Source: Paludibacteraceae bacterium
Lineage (GTDB): Bacteria > Bacteroidota > Bacteroidia > Bacteroidales > Paludibacteraceae
Assembly: GCA_017630395.1 (NCBI GenBank)
Contig: JAGBVI010000099.1
Coordinates: forward strand, 24,234-88,233
Length of the DNA: 64,000 nt
Direction: 5' to 3'
Shown piece after piece: positions 25,813-34,991 of the stretch. The position numbers were made by a program, and so were the translations under genes. How positions within the stretch are numbered: the first letter of the stretch is position 1; the number at the start of each line of letters is the position of its first letter. The notes under the pieces were generated by a model. The model ran no database searches. It saw only the letters and a list, made by a program, of their open reading frames with translations, and had not been told where the DNA came from.

Positions 25813-25842
25813 TTTGTATCTAAAAAAAATATATTATGTTTG
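25813..25842 (+). promoter_or_regulatory. Promoter of the CotH gene
   Basis: TTTG at 25813-25816, an 18-base spacer, and TATGTTTG at 25835-25842 match the Bacteroidota consensus. It gives a 5' leader of about 110 bases. Confidence 0.65.
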
Positions 25843-25870
25843 TTGGGTTAAGACAGGCGCTGAAATTAAA

Positions 25871-25900
25871 GTTGAGTTCTGAAATTCACGTTTTAGAATT
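25871..25900 (+). repeat. Degenerate family A left end
   Basis: GTTGAGTTCTGAAATTCACG followed by TTTTAGAATT matches the left end of family A (GGTGAGTTCTATAAATTCACC, then TTTTA) with few changes. It lies in the CotH gene leader. Confidence 0.45.
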
Positions 25901-25960
25901 AAAAAGTAAAACCGTGGGGTGATTATAGAATTTACTTTAGTTTCATAAAAAAAAACTATT

Positions 25961-28900
25961 ATGAACTTGAATCGTATTGTATCATCAGCATTGGTATTTA
26001 TTTTACCATTATCGCTTTATTCTTCTATCCATATAAATGAGATTATGGTGAAGAATGTTTCCAATCATGTAAATGAGAATTTCAATTTTGAGGGATGGGT
26101 AGAGTTGTATAATTCGGGTGCAGAGAGTGTGGATTTATCTAATTATTTTTTTTCTGATGATCCCTCCAATATTTATCAATGGCAGTATGAAGGTGATACT
26201 CAAATTGCACCAAAAGGGTATGCAATTTTTTATTTTGATGAGTTGGATACGTTGAATCATGTAGGGTTTAAGTTGGATAGTGATGGAGGTGCTTTGTATT
26301 TGGTGGATAGCGAGGGGAATATTGCTGATATTGTAAATTACCCGGAGCCGTTGAGAAATACATCTTATGGAAGAACTATTGATGGCGGTGACGAAATGGC
26401 TTTTTTGCTTTCATCTACGCGTCTGGCTTCTAATAATGGTGTTGCTGTTGCAACCAAACAAACGGCAGTTCCAACTTTTTCTCATGTTGCCGGTTTTTAT
26501 AATTCCACGATATCTGTGCAAATCTCTTCGGATAATCCATCTGCTAAAATTTATTATACAACAGATGGTTCAGAACCTACGCTTTCTTCGTTGCTTTATA
26601 GCTCGCCTATTTCTATCAATAAATCAGTTCCGTTGCGTGCAATTGCTGTTGTTGATGGTGAAATATCCAGTTGTGTGGCGACTGCTACTTATTTTGTAGG
26701 TGTGAGTGAAATACCAACTTCAACCAAAGTGGTTTCATTGTCAACCAATGTAGATTATGTTACCGGTGATGAGTTGGGTATTTTGGTTGCAGGAAGGAAT
26801 GGTAGTGCTGTGCCTTCATATTGTGGTTCAAGAGATACGAGGGCCAATTATATGAATGATTGGGATCGTCCTTGTAATTTTGAGCTTTTTGATGAGCAGA
26901 ATTTGCCTCAAATTAGTCAAGAAGTTAAGATTGGTACATTTGGTGCGTGTTCGAGAACTAAACCGATAAAATCGATTAAGGTGAAGGCGAATAAGGTTTA
27001 TGGATCTAATAAAATCAACTATCCTATATTTAGCGAAAAAGAGAATTTGAAATGGAAGAGTATTGTTTTAAGAAATTCCGGAAATGACTTTGGAAGGATG
27101 TTGTTTAGAGATGGTTTTTTACAATCTTTGGCTGTGTCCGGTATGGATTTAGATCACCAAGCATACGAGCCTTCTGTGGTTTTCTTGAATGGTGAGTATT
27201 ATGGAATGATGGGGATTAGAGAGAGGACCAATAAAGATTTTATTTATTCCAATTATGGATTGGATGAAGATGAATTTTGTTTAGAAGAGACTCAAGATAC
27301 AGCGATGGAGTGTGAAAGTTTTAATGAGATATTGGATCTGGCTAAGCAAGATATGAATAGCGCTGCTACCTTCATGAAAATGGAGGAGTTGATGGATGTG
27401 AATGAGTTTTTGAACTATTTTATGACGCAGATCTATTTCTGTAACCAAGATTGGTCGGCGGGTAATAATAAACTATGGAAGAAAAATGAAAATGGGAAAT
27501 GGAGGTGGATTTTGTATGATCTTGATTATACAACCTCAGTATATGGTAACTATTTGCAAACTAGTGGATTTATATATGCGGCTAAGTGTGGATATTTTTC
27601 AAAATTCATAAAAAATAGTGAGATAAAGAATCGTTTGATGACCAAATTTGTTGCTCATGCCGGAACTACTTTTGATCCGGAATATGTGTCACATTTTCTT
27701 GATAGTATGGTGGCGAACTTAGAGTTTGAGGCAGATTATTATTTCGACTATTTGTTGGCAAAAAAATATAACGAAGCTGGGAATTGGAGAGATGAGGTTG
27801 AAAAAGTGCGTAATTTTGTCTCTAACCGGAAAGATTATGTGATGACTCATGTAAGAGATTCATTAGGGTTGGGTGACCCACTTCCAATTCGTATTTATGC
27901 AGATATAGAAGGAGCAGGATTTGTCTTGAATAATTTAGAAAATATACATAAAAAAGATTTTAGAAGTTCTTATTTTAGAAATTCAGAAATATCGGTATCC
28001 CCAATTGTTCCGGATGGTTGCCTTTTCAAAAATTGGGAAGTTCGCCAAGAGTCTTACTTGGTAAAAACTGATGATCAATGGAAATATTTGTATCAAAGCG
28101 AATCGTTAGATCCCAATTGGAAGAGTGCCTCTTTTGATGATGCTATTTGGTCTGAAGGAGCGGCCCCATTGGGTTCTGGAGTGACCTATTATCAGAAAAC
28201 AGCAGTTTCAGGAACAACCGGAGGCGGTTGGGGTGGTGGAAACTGGGGTGGTGGAAGCTGGGGAGGCGGTTTTGGTGCCTCTGTTAATACTACCACCTAT
28301 TTTAGGAAAAAGTTTGAGATCAATGATGTTAATAGTTTGAACGAACAATTGCAATGCCTTACTCATATTAATGATGGTGCGATAATCTATATCAATGGCA
28401 ATGAGGTTTTTAGGCATAACTTGCCACAGGGAGAAATTCACGATACGGTCAAAGCATATAGGGAGATGGATTCTTATGCAACTCTCCGGTTTAATGTGCC
28501 GCGAAGTGTGTTGGTGAATGGAACCAATTTGATTGCAGTGGAACTTCATAATGCAGAAGGGTCTTCTAACGTCGTGTTTGATATGTCATTGTTTGATACC
28601 AACACCGGTTCGAAGCTCCTTTCAACATCAAATAGTAAAAATTACACATCAGTGGTTAATGATGAATTGGTGTTGAAAGCCGTATATGAGAAGGATGTCA
28701 ATTGGACACCTTCAGATATTAAACTATATATCAATGAGGTTTGTGTTTCAAATAATCAATATGTTGATGAATTTAGACAAGACGAAGATTGGATTGAGAT
28801 TTATAATGATGGAACCACCCCGGTGGATTTAGGAGGAATGTATATATCGGATAAAAGAAAAAATCTGACACGTTTCCAAATCCCAGCTGGTTTTCCAGAG

Positions 28901-29494
28901 AAAACTACAGTTCCGGCAAAAGGTTATTTAGTGATTTGGGCGGATGCTGATTCATCGTCTCAAGGTCCATTACACACCAATTTTAAATTATCAAAATTAG
29001 AGTCACAAACCATCACTTTGTCAAGAATGTTAAATGGAGCATTGGAAGTGGTGGATTCTATTCGCTATCAGTCTCATGAAAAAAGAGAATCTTTTGCACG
29101 TTTCTCATATTCTAATGATGGTGCTTGGTGCGTTACTTCGATCCCTACTTTTGCTGCGAAAAACGCCTATTCTCCGGTAGAAGAAGTAACTGTTGACTTA
29201 AAAGAAATTGCTCAAGAGTCACCATCAACACGCCTTAAAATTTATCCAAATCCGGCGGAGGATTATTTGTGGTTAAATTTTGGAAGTGACGAGAAGGCTC
29301 GTGTTACTGTTGCTGATATGTCTGGAAGGATTGTAATTCGTAAAACGATTAAATCCGGAGAAAATCTATATGTTGGAGATTTAAAGAGCGATCTCTATAC
29401 GCTTCAATTAACGATTGATTCGATGGATAAGAGAGAGGGAATGAGGCAAGAGTTAATAGAACTGAAATTTATCAAGATGGGTTCTATAAATTAG
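25961..29494 (+). CDS. T9SS-exported CotH-kinase protein with lamin-tail domains
   Basis: 1177 residues with a signal peptide (about 1-20). Domains in order: lamin-tail domain (21-145, IHINEIMVKN..), chitobiase-C-like module (170-245, ISSDNPSAKIYYTTDGSEPT), CotH kinase domain (about 310-560, ending in WRWILYDLDYTT), and a beta-sandwich module (about 690-880) interrupted by a Gly/Trp-rich stretch (751-770). Then a second lamin-tail domain (925-1085, LYINEVCVSNNQ) and a T9SS type A sorting domain (1092-1177, KIYPNPAEDYLWL and VTVADMSGRIV). CotH proteins phosphorylate proteins in spore coats; the role of this surface member is unknown. The stop codon lies in a family A end. Confidence 0.88.
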   Translation: MNLNRIVSSALVFILPLSLYSSIHINEIMVKNVSNHVNENFNFEGWVELYNSGAESVDLSNYFFSDDPSNIYQWQYEGDTQIAPKGYAIFYFDELDTLNHVGFKLDSDGGALYLVDSEGNIADIVNYPEPLRNTSYGRTIDGGDEMAFLLSSTRLASNNGVAVATKQTAVPTFSHVAGFYNSTISVQISSDNPSAKIYYTTDGSEPTLSSLLYSSPISINKSVPLRAIAVVDGEISSCVATATYFVGVSEIPTSTKVVSLSTNVDYVTGDELGILVAGRNGSAVPSYCGSRDTRANYMNDWDRPCNFELFDEQNLPQISQEVKIGTFGACSRTKPIKSIKVKANKVYGSNKINYPIFSEKENLKWKSIVLRNSGNDFGRMLFRDGFLQSLAVSGMDLDHQAYEPSVVFLNGEYYGMMGIRERTNKDFIYSNYGLDEDEFCLEETQDTAMECESFNEILDLAKQDMNSAATFMKMEELMDVNEFLNYFMTQIYFCNQDWSAGNNKLWKKNENGKWRWILYDLDYTTSVYGNYLQTSGFIYAAKCGYFSKFIKNSEIKNRLMTKFVAHAGTTFDPEYVSHFLDSMVANLEFEADYYFDYLLAKKYNEAGNWRDEVEKVRNFVSNRKDYVMTHVRDSLGLGDPLPIRIYADIEGAGFVLNNLENIHKKDFRSSYFRNSEISVSPIVPDGCLFKNWEVRQESYLVKTDDQWKYLYQSESLDPNWKSASFDDAIWSEGAAPLGSGVTYYQKTAVSGTTGGGWGGGNWGGGSWGGGFGASVNTTTYFRKKFEINDVNSLNEQLQCLTHINDGAIIYINGNEVFRHNLPQGEIHDTVKAYREMDSYATLRFNVPRSVLVNGTNLIAVELHNAEGSSNVVFDMSLFDTNTGSKLLSTSNSKNYTSVVNDELVLKAVYEKDVNWTPSDIKLYINEVCVSNNQYVDEFRQDEDWIEIYNDGTTPVDLGGMYISDKRKNLTRFQIPAGFPEKTTVPAKGYLVIWADADSSSQGPLHTNFKLSKLESQTITLSRMLNGALEVVDSIRYQSHEKRESFARFSYSNDGAWCVTSIPTFAAKNAYSPVEEVTVDLKEIAQESPSTRLKIYPNPAEDYLWLNFGSDEKARVTVADMSGRIVIRKTIKSGENLYVGDLKSDLYTLQLTIDSMDKREGMRQELIELKFIKMGSIN
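28213..28275 (+). repeat. Short tandem repeat encoding GGGWGGGNWGGGSWGGG
   Basis: Repeated GGTGGTGGAAnCTGG-type units of about 15 bases encode a Gly/Trp linker inside the beta-sandwich region of the CotH protein. Strikingly GC-rich against its AT-rich surroundings. Confidence 0.8.
29474..29493 (-). repeat. Family A end at the CotH stop codon
   Basis: AGATGGGTTCTATAAATTAG is the reverse of a family A right end (CTAATTTATAGAACCCATC). It supplies the last codons (MGSIN) and the stop of the CotH gene. No second end is clear within 200 bp. Confidence 0.5.
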
Positions 29495-29644
29495 TTAGTT
29501 TGATTATACTAGTAGAACGTATCTATGGCTTGATTTTGAGGTTATTGATATATCTGGTAATTCAGTAATAATTAACGTTATTTTGAACTCCTAACCCTAA
29601 ATCATGATACCATATAGATTCCCGCAGATTATTAGCGCTTGCCC

Positions 29645-32593
29645 TTATAATTTGGGGTTTGGACATACTTTGCAGTAGGGACAATATTGGCAGTATTGGG
29701 CTTGAGTTGTTTCTGTGCTAAAAGGAATATTTACATTGAATAGTTCAGCTAAAATTCTTTTTATTTCTCCTTCAATTTCATCTATATGGTTGTTAATCGT
29801 AGAATCTTCGTCAAAAGAATTCTTCTGTTTAGATTCTTCTGCATTGAGGTATATAATAGAGGCTTTAATATTGCTTTTCTCTTCTTGCTTGGCAAATAGG
29901 TAGGCGTAAAGTAAGATTTGTCGATTATATTGAAATTTTGATTGCCCCATTTCAAAAATTGTAGAGATAGAGTTGAATTTTTCCGGAGTGCCACCTGTTT
30001 TGTAATCTTTAACAATAATAGCACCGGCTTTTTCATCAATACGATCTATGCGTCCCCCCATTTGAATTTGAACTATTTTCCCATTCTCTAAGGATATTGG
30101 AAGGGTGTGAAGTACCTCTTTCTCTAATCCAATAATTCGGAATGGAGTTTCGTATTTTTTATCATATCTAACCATTTTATCGACGAATTCAACCATTGCG
30201 TTGATTGCCACTAATTGTACACCGCTAAAATCTACTTGTGAATTCTTAAAAAATCGTTCTTTAAACTCTTCTTCAACCCATCGTTTTATATCTTCTTTTT
30301 TTATGGAAGAGAGGTGAGAATCGCAAATTTCACCTCTGCCAACAAAATCTTTATATATTTTCTCCATCGTATTATGGAATATGTCACCAAATGTTGGGGC
30401 GTCAACCTCATCGTTAAGATCTTGTTCTTCTTTGATATTCAAGATATAGGATAAGTAAAAACGAACGGGGCAAGCAATGTACGTATTAAGTGCTGATGGA
30501 GAAAGATATTTACCTTTTCTTTCATATTTATTTATTAGGTAATCAATAATTTCTTGATTTTTAGGAATGGCTGTTTGCAGGTTTTGAGAGGAAGCTTGCG
30601 TTGCAAAAGTATCTTTGAAATTGAGTTCTTCAAATTTGATATTGAATTTTTGGTCAGCCAACATTTGCATCATAAAACGACTCATTTGACCTTTTCCAGT
30701 ACCATCTGTTGAGGTATTATACAATAGAGTTATATTTTTAGCTCGCTGTAGAAGACGGTAAAAATAGTAAGCAAAAAGTGAGTTTTTATGTTCGATGGTG
30801 GTCATTCCATGTCCCTTCCTAAGATTATGTGGAATAAAAGAGTTTTCTTTTCCGCTTCGGGGCACCACACCTTCATTAACAGAGAGCATTACTACATTGT
30901 TAAAATCGAGGTTTCTGGTTTCAAGAAATCCCATGATTTGCATTCCTTTTATAGGTTCTCCAGTGAATGGGACAGAAATTGAAGATAAAACTTTATTAAT
31001 AAGTTTTGTTATGGTTGTATAGTTTACTCGCAAAATGCCATCATTTTGAAGGGAGTGAAGGCGATTGATAGCCGTATAACTGCGGTAGATAGCCTCTTTA
31101 TACAAATCATTGTAGATATCCTCTTCTTCCTTGTTATGTCCAGGGTCGTTTAAAAAAGCATTGCTTTTTGCCTCCTCTTTTTGATAGGAATGGGCAATTT
31201 TTTTTAATATTTCTGATAGCCATTGGGTTAGTTGTATCTCCGGAGAGATATTAGAATCTACGTCAAAAGATGTGAAAAGCAGCGAAAGATCATCATTGAT
31301 ATTGATTTCGGATTTGTTAGGGAAGTACCTTTTTTCATGTTTCAATCTTTTAATTAAGTTGTCGGCCTCCTCGAAGCAAATTCGAATGTAAGAGTCATTT
31401 AGAACAGGCGAAATAGCACGATAACTAAATTGATTTTTTTGAGCGTGTTGGGAAAAATTTTGCATTTCAAGCAAAACCTGAATGGTTGCAAATATAGGAG
31501 TTTGAGTTAGAGGGAATCCCATTGTGATATTTACATCTTTCACATGGGGTGGTAAGGAGTGGAGAGTAGGTAATAATAAAGCTTCATTACATAAAACAAT
31601 TGCGGTATCTTTTTCTTTGTACCCCTCCTTGCTCCATTGGCTGAGAATATTCTTCAAATATTTTGTTTGAGCATTCTCTGTTGAGGAGGCAATGAATTTT
31701 ATGTTATGATGTTGTATATTGTCAAAATAACTCTCTTTATTAGAGATAGCATTAGGAAATTTTTTTAAGTTTTGCCGCATGAAGACAGAAGCTTCGTGGC
31801 CGATTTGCATGTAGTAGTCATCATAATCCCAGTAAAACAGAGCTTTCCCTCCCTTGTAGAGATGAGAGAAAAGGTTTTCTTCACACTTATTAAGCACATT
31901 AAAACCTATAAAGATATATTTTTTAGCTTTAAATTCCTTATAATCAACCTCTTTTAGTTGCTCTATTATTTCTCGTTTAAGCATTCCCTCATAAGCCAAA
32001 TTTTCCCTCTTTAATGCCTCTTTAAAATTAGAGTAGATAGGATAGAGAAGATTCCAAATCTGGATAAAACGATGTTTTACACCGCTATTTTCTTCTGTGC
32101 TTTCGCTGAATTGAGAGTAGGTGAAAAAATCTTTTAAAGCTTTCCTTTGGATTTCGGTTAAGTAGTCATAATTATCTTCAATTTCGGCTAAGTCAGAAAT
32201 GTTTTTGAAGAGTTTTTCTGCATCCACCAAGTTGTTGTCAACATCTTCAAAGTCGCTTAAAAGAATTTCGCCCCAAAAATAAAACAAATCCAAAGACTCC
32301 AACATAAAGGAGTCGCCCAGCTCCTTTTGGATGATATTAGAATAGACTTCATACAATTTGCAAACGCAAAAAATAGGGTCTGCAATTTGCAAAGAAGATT
32401 GTTGAATAAATAGAGATTGAATAGTTGTGTATGAGGGCGACCAAAAAGGCATATCACCCATTCCGTCGGCAAGGTAATTATTGAAAAATAATTTAGCTCT
32501 ATTATTAGGGAATACAACCACAAAATCGGATAGTTCGTCTTGATGTTTACTAATCAAGTCGTCCGCAACAATCTTTAAGAAGGAATTATTCAT
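29645..32593 (-). CDS. AddB-like PD-(D/E)XK nuclease/helicase-fold protein
   Basis: About 982 residues, taking the ATG at 32593 (MNNSFLKIVADDL); an upstream in-frame ATG at 32650 adds 19 unlikely residues. The N-terminus is an inactivated-helicase region (VVFPNNRAKLFFNNYL). The C-terminal PD-(D/E)XK nuclease has FGDIFHNTMEKIYKDF, GGRIDRIDE and KDYKTGG. Cys of YIACPVRFYL together with the terminal CQYCPYCKVC fits an iron-sulphur staple as in AddB. Such proteins pair with an AddA/RecB-like helicase in double-strand-break repair; that partner is not in the window. Confidence 0.85.
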   Translation of the reverse strand: MNNSFLKIVADDLISKHQDELSDFVVVFPNNRAKLFFNNYLADGMGDMPFWSPSYTTIQSLFIQQSSLQIADPIFCVCKLYEVYSNIIQKELGDSFMLESLDLFYFWGEILLSDFEDVDNNLVDAEKLFKNISDLAEIEDNYDYLTEIQRKALKDFFTYSQFSESTEENSGVKHRFIQIWNLLYPIYSNFKEALKRENLAYEGMLKREIIEQLKEVDYKEFKAKKYIFIGFNVLNKCEENLFSHLYKGGKALFYWDYDDYYMQIGHEASVFMRQNLKKFPNAISNKESYFDNIQHHNIKFIASSTENAQTKYLKNILSQWSKEGYKEKDTAIVLCNEALLLPTLHSLPPHVKDVNITMGFPLTQTPIFATIQVLLEMQNFSQHAQKNQFSYRAISPVLNDSYIRICFEEADNLIKRLKHEKRYFPNKSEININDDLSLLFTSFDVDSNISPEIQLTQWLSEILKKIAHSYQKEEAKSNAFLNDPGHNKEEEDIYNDLYKEAIYRSYTAINRLHSLQNDGILRVNYTTITKLINKVLSSISVPFTGEPIKGMQIMGFLETRNLDFNNVVMLSVNEGVVPRSGKENSFIPHNLRKGHGMTTIEHKNSLFAYYFYRLLQRAKNITLLYNTSTDGTGKGQMSRFMMQMLADQKFNIKFEELNFKDTFATQASSQNLQTAIPKNQEIIDYLINKYERKGKYLSPSALNTYIACPVRFYLSYILNIKEEQDLNDEVDAPTFGDIFHNTMEKIYKDFVGRGEICDSHLSSIKKEDIKRWVEEEFKERFFKNSQVDFSGVQLVAINAMVEFVDKMVRYDKKYETPFRIIGLEKEVLHTLPISLENGKIVQIQMGGRIDRIDEKAGAIIVKDYKTGGTPEKFNSISTIFEMGQSKFQYNRQILLYAYLFAKQEEKSNIKASIIYLNAEESKQKNSFDEDSTINNHIDEIEGEIKRILAELFNVNIPFSTETTQAQYCQYCPYCKVCPNPKL

Positions 32594-32748
32594 ACAAACT
32601 ATTTGAGGAGAGATTTGCAATAAGAAAAAAATAGGTTGTGTCAAATTCATTAAACCTTAACACAACCATATTTATAAAGAAGGGAAAACATCCCAATTCA
32701 ATCTGTTTTTAAGTTACCTTCGCAAACAGAAGAACGCATTGGAGAAAA

Positions 32749-33150
32749 TTATTTCTCTTCATTTTCAAAATTATCGTTTCCGGTTTCTATCAAAAGGTTG
32801 TACCAGGAAAATAATTTTTTCATATCAGAAACGTAAACACGTTCTTTATCATAGTTTGGGAGAATTTCAGCCATGTAATCGGATAATATTTTAGCATCCG
32901 CTTTTTTCAAATCTATTTCGATTACTTTTCCACCTTCTTTCTCTTTAATACTTTTCATTACATCATTCAATGGAACTTCCCCTTCGCTGGTGTACATTGC
33001 AATATCCCCCAAAGATAATATCTTTTCGTGGGCATACGCCGGCATTCTTCTTTTGTCCTTTAATGACTCGATAATCAACATGTTTCTACCTTGGGAAATC
33101 AACTTGTAAAGTCCGGACTTTCCAGAAATTGATAAAATTTTCTTCAACAT
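32749..33150 (-). CDS. DUF5606 family protein
   Basis: 133 residues, soluble, no signal. Opens MLKKILSISGKSGLYKLISQGRNMLIIESL, typical of a small Bacteroidota family annotated DUF5606. An SH3-like N-terminal part is followed by a helical half. Function unknown. Divergent from bamD, with 134 bp between them. Confidence 0.75.
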   Translation of the reverse strand: MLKKILSISGKSGLYKLISQGRNMLIIESLKDKRRMPAYAHEKILSLGDIAMYTSEGEVPLNDVMKSIKEKEGGKVIEIDLKKADAKILSDYMAEILPNYDKERVYVSDMKKLFSWYNLLIETGNDNFENEEK

Positions 33151-33284
33151 AATAAACTAACAATCCTTTTAATTTGTTTAAATTTTCTATTTCAAATGCA
33201 AAAGAAATAAAAACATTTGAAAAATGAACGATTTTTTCTTCTTCTTTTGAATCTAAATGACTATTTTTGCAAAATCTATTCAAC

Positions 33285-34088
33285 ATGAAAAGGATTTTAA
33301 TTAAAATATCGCTCGTTTTTGTCGTAGGATTGACATCTTGCGGAGGCTATAATAGCATAGTAAAAAGTACGGATAATAATCTGAAGTATGATAAAGCTTT
33401 AGAGTATTATGAGTCTGGAGATTATGTTAAGGCTTCCTCTTTATTGGAGGCTGTTATTCCCTCGTTGAGGGGAACCGAAAAAGGCGAAGAAGGACTGTAT
33501 AAGTTGGCTATGGCTCATTTTGAGAATGAAGATTATGAGATGGCTAAAAGCTATTTTACAGCCTATTCAAGAGGTTATCCCAAAGGGAAGTACATAGAGG
33601 ATGCACATTATTACGTCGGTTATAGTTTTTATAAAAACTCACCGGATGTAAAATTAGATCAAACAAATACGAAAAAAGCGATAGAGTCTTTTTTGTCTTT
33701 TTCTGAAAAATTTCCGCAAAGTAAAAGATTGCCGGAGGTTGCAAAGTATTTAACAGAGTTGCAAGAGAAATTGGCAGAGAAAGAGTATAATAGTGCGTTG
33801 CTCTATTATAAATTAGGTGATTACATGGGTAACAATTATTTGTCTGCCGTGGTTACTGCGACAAATGCATTGAAACTTTATCCGGAGTCTAAGTTTAAGG
33901 AGGAATTGTATTTCTTGGTTTTGAAATCTAAATTCATGCAGGCAGAGAAGAGTGTGGAGTCGAAGATTAAAGACCGATACAGAGATACTGTTGATGAGTA
34001 TTATAATTTTATCAACGAATTTCCTAATAGTCAGTATAAAAAAGAGGCTGACAGAATGTTTAAAAAAGCACAGAAAAGTATCGAGTAA
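33285..34088 (+). CDS. bamD: Outer membrane protein assembly lipoprotein BamD
   Basis: 267-residue lipoprotein (signal ILIKISLVFVVGLTSC, lipobox LTSC) with tetratricopeptide-type repeats: LKYDKALEYYESGDYVKASSLLE, YKLAMAHFENEDYEMAKSYFTAYSRGYPKGKYIEDAHYYVGYSFY and YPESKFKEELYFLVLKSKF. Part of the Bam complex that inserts beta-barrel proteins together with BamA (52.6 kb). The start is the ATG at 33285; TATTTTTG at 33262-33269 may be its -7 element. Confidence 0.92.
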   Translation: MKRILIKISLVFVVGLTSCGGYNSIVKSTDNNLKYDKALEYYESGDYVKASSLLEAVIPSLRGTEKGEEGLYKLAMAHFENEDYEMAKSYFTAYSRGYPKGKYIEDAHYYVGYSFYKNSPDVKLDQTNTKKAIESFLSFSEKFPQSKRLPEVAKYLTELQEKLAEKEYNSALLYYKLGDYMGNNYLSAVVTATNALKLYPESKFKEELYFLVLKSKFMQAEKSVESKIKDRYRDTVDEYYNFINEFPNSQYKKEADRMFKKAQKSIE

Positions 34089-34113
34089 ATTATTATAAGA
34101 AAACGTTTTAATT

Positions 34114-34446
34114 ATGGATTACAAGAAAGTTTCTGCTCCTAACAACACGATCACAAGAGATATGAATCAATTGTGTTCTGATACGGGCAATGTGTATGAA
34201 ACAGTAAATATCATTGCTAAAAGAGCGAATCAAATTAGTGTAGAAATGAAGTCTGAATTAGAAAGAAAGTTGCAAGAGTTTGCTTCTTATAATGATAATT
34301 TGGAAGAGGTTTTTGAAAATCGTGAACAAATTGAAATTTCTCGTTTCTACGAAAAGTTGCCAAAGCCAACATTGATTGCTGCTCAGGAATATACGGACGG
34401 AAAGGTTTATTTCAGAAATCCTGTTAAGGAAAAGATGAAATACTAA
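34114..34446 (+). CDS. rpoZ: RNA polymerase omega subunit, Bacteroidota type
   Basis: 110 residues. Resembles the divergent RpoZ of Bacteroidota: MDYKKVSAPNNTITRDMNQL, then NVYETVNIIAKRANQIS, which corresponds to the conserved omega helix (rxxlv.iaakRarqi), then a helical middle and a PTLIAAQEYTDGKVYFRNP tail. Located 25 bp after bamD, as commonly seen. Omega stabilises the beta' subunit. Confidence 0.82.
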   Translation: MDYKKVSAPNNTITRDMNQLCSDTGNVYETVNIIAKRANQISVEMKSELERKLQEFASYNDNLEEVFENREQIEISRFYEKLPKPTLIAAQEYTDGKVYFRNPVKEKMKY

Positions 34447-34465
34447 GAAAGTGCCATATATAGAG

Positions 34466-34653
34466 GGTGTTAAAATTTTATTTTGAGCATATTTATGAGT
34501 AACTTTTAAGATTGTTTTTATTGTTCTTTTGAAGTTAGCGGTGCGCTGTTTTCAAAAAAATAATAGTAAAAATAGGTTGAAATGTGCTCTAGATAGGTTG
34601 CTAAAAAGAGAGAAGGCCGAAGCTAATTCAATAATAAAATTTAAACAACTTCT
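34466..34653 (+). repeat. Family B dispersed repeat
   Basis: 188 bp from GTTAAAATTTTATTTTGAGC to AATAATAAAATTTAAACAACTTCT. Aligned with the copy at 12021, shared segments run in the same order (TTTTTAAGATT.TTTTTATT.TTCTTTTG, GCTGTTTTCAAAAAA, AATAGTAAAAAT, AAGAGAG). The outermost left AGAAG is lost. Located just after rpoZ. Confidence 0.75.
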
Positions 34654-34709
34654 TTCTTTATGAGGTGGTAGTTGCTTGCTAAATTATTATTTAGTAGCAA
34701 ATCTTATAT

Positions 34710-34743
34710 AGAGAATGTACAAAAAAATGTGCATTCTCTTTTG
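34710..34743 (+). terminator. Terminator after bamD-rpoZ
   Basis: AGAGAATGTAC and GTGCATTCTCT form a stem (one G-U pair) around an A-rich loop and are followed by TTTTG. Confidence 0.75.
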
Positions 34744-34820
34744 TCGTGTTTTGTTGTTGCTGATTTTTCTATTGATTTACAATCTGTTAACGATATTTTT
34801 ATCATCTTTTATTTTCACAT

Positions 34821-34851
34821 TTTGGGGGATTGAAATTTATTGTTATTTTTG
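34821..34851 (+). promoter_or_regulatory. Promoter of comF
   Basis: TTTG at 34821-34824, a 19-base spacer, TATTTTTG at 34844-34851: a textbook Bacteroidota promoter. The leader to the chosen start is about 135 bases. Confidence 0.7.
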
Positions 34852-34991
34852 TAGGTACTTGTTTGAAAGAAGGTAAGAGTATCTCTTTCGGAAGTTTTCC
34901 CCCTACCTTTAAGAGAGGTTGGGTTATGAGTAGGTCTGAATGATTATTGGATTGATTCATGGTATTAACTTCTTATTTGTTTGCGTTTGAT

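Larger units (their letters stand above)
25515..25960. other. Divergent intergenic region ftsX/cotH
   Basis: About 450 bp of AT-rich sequence between divergent genes. It contains a good rightward promoter (25813-25842) and a degenerate family A left end (25871-25900). No gene seen. Confidence 0.6.
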
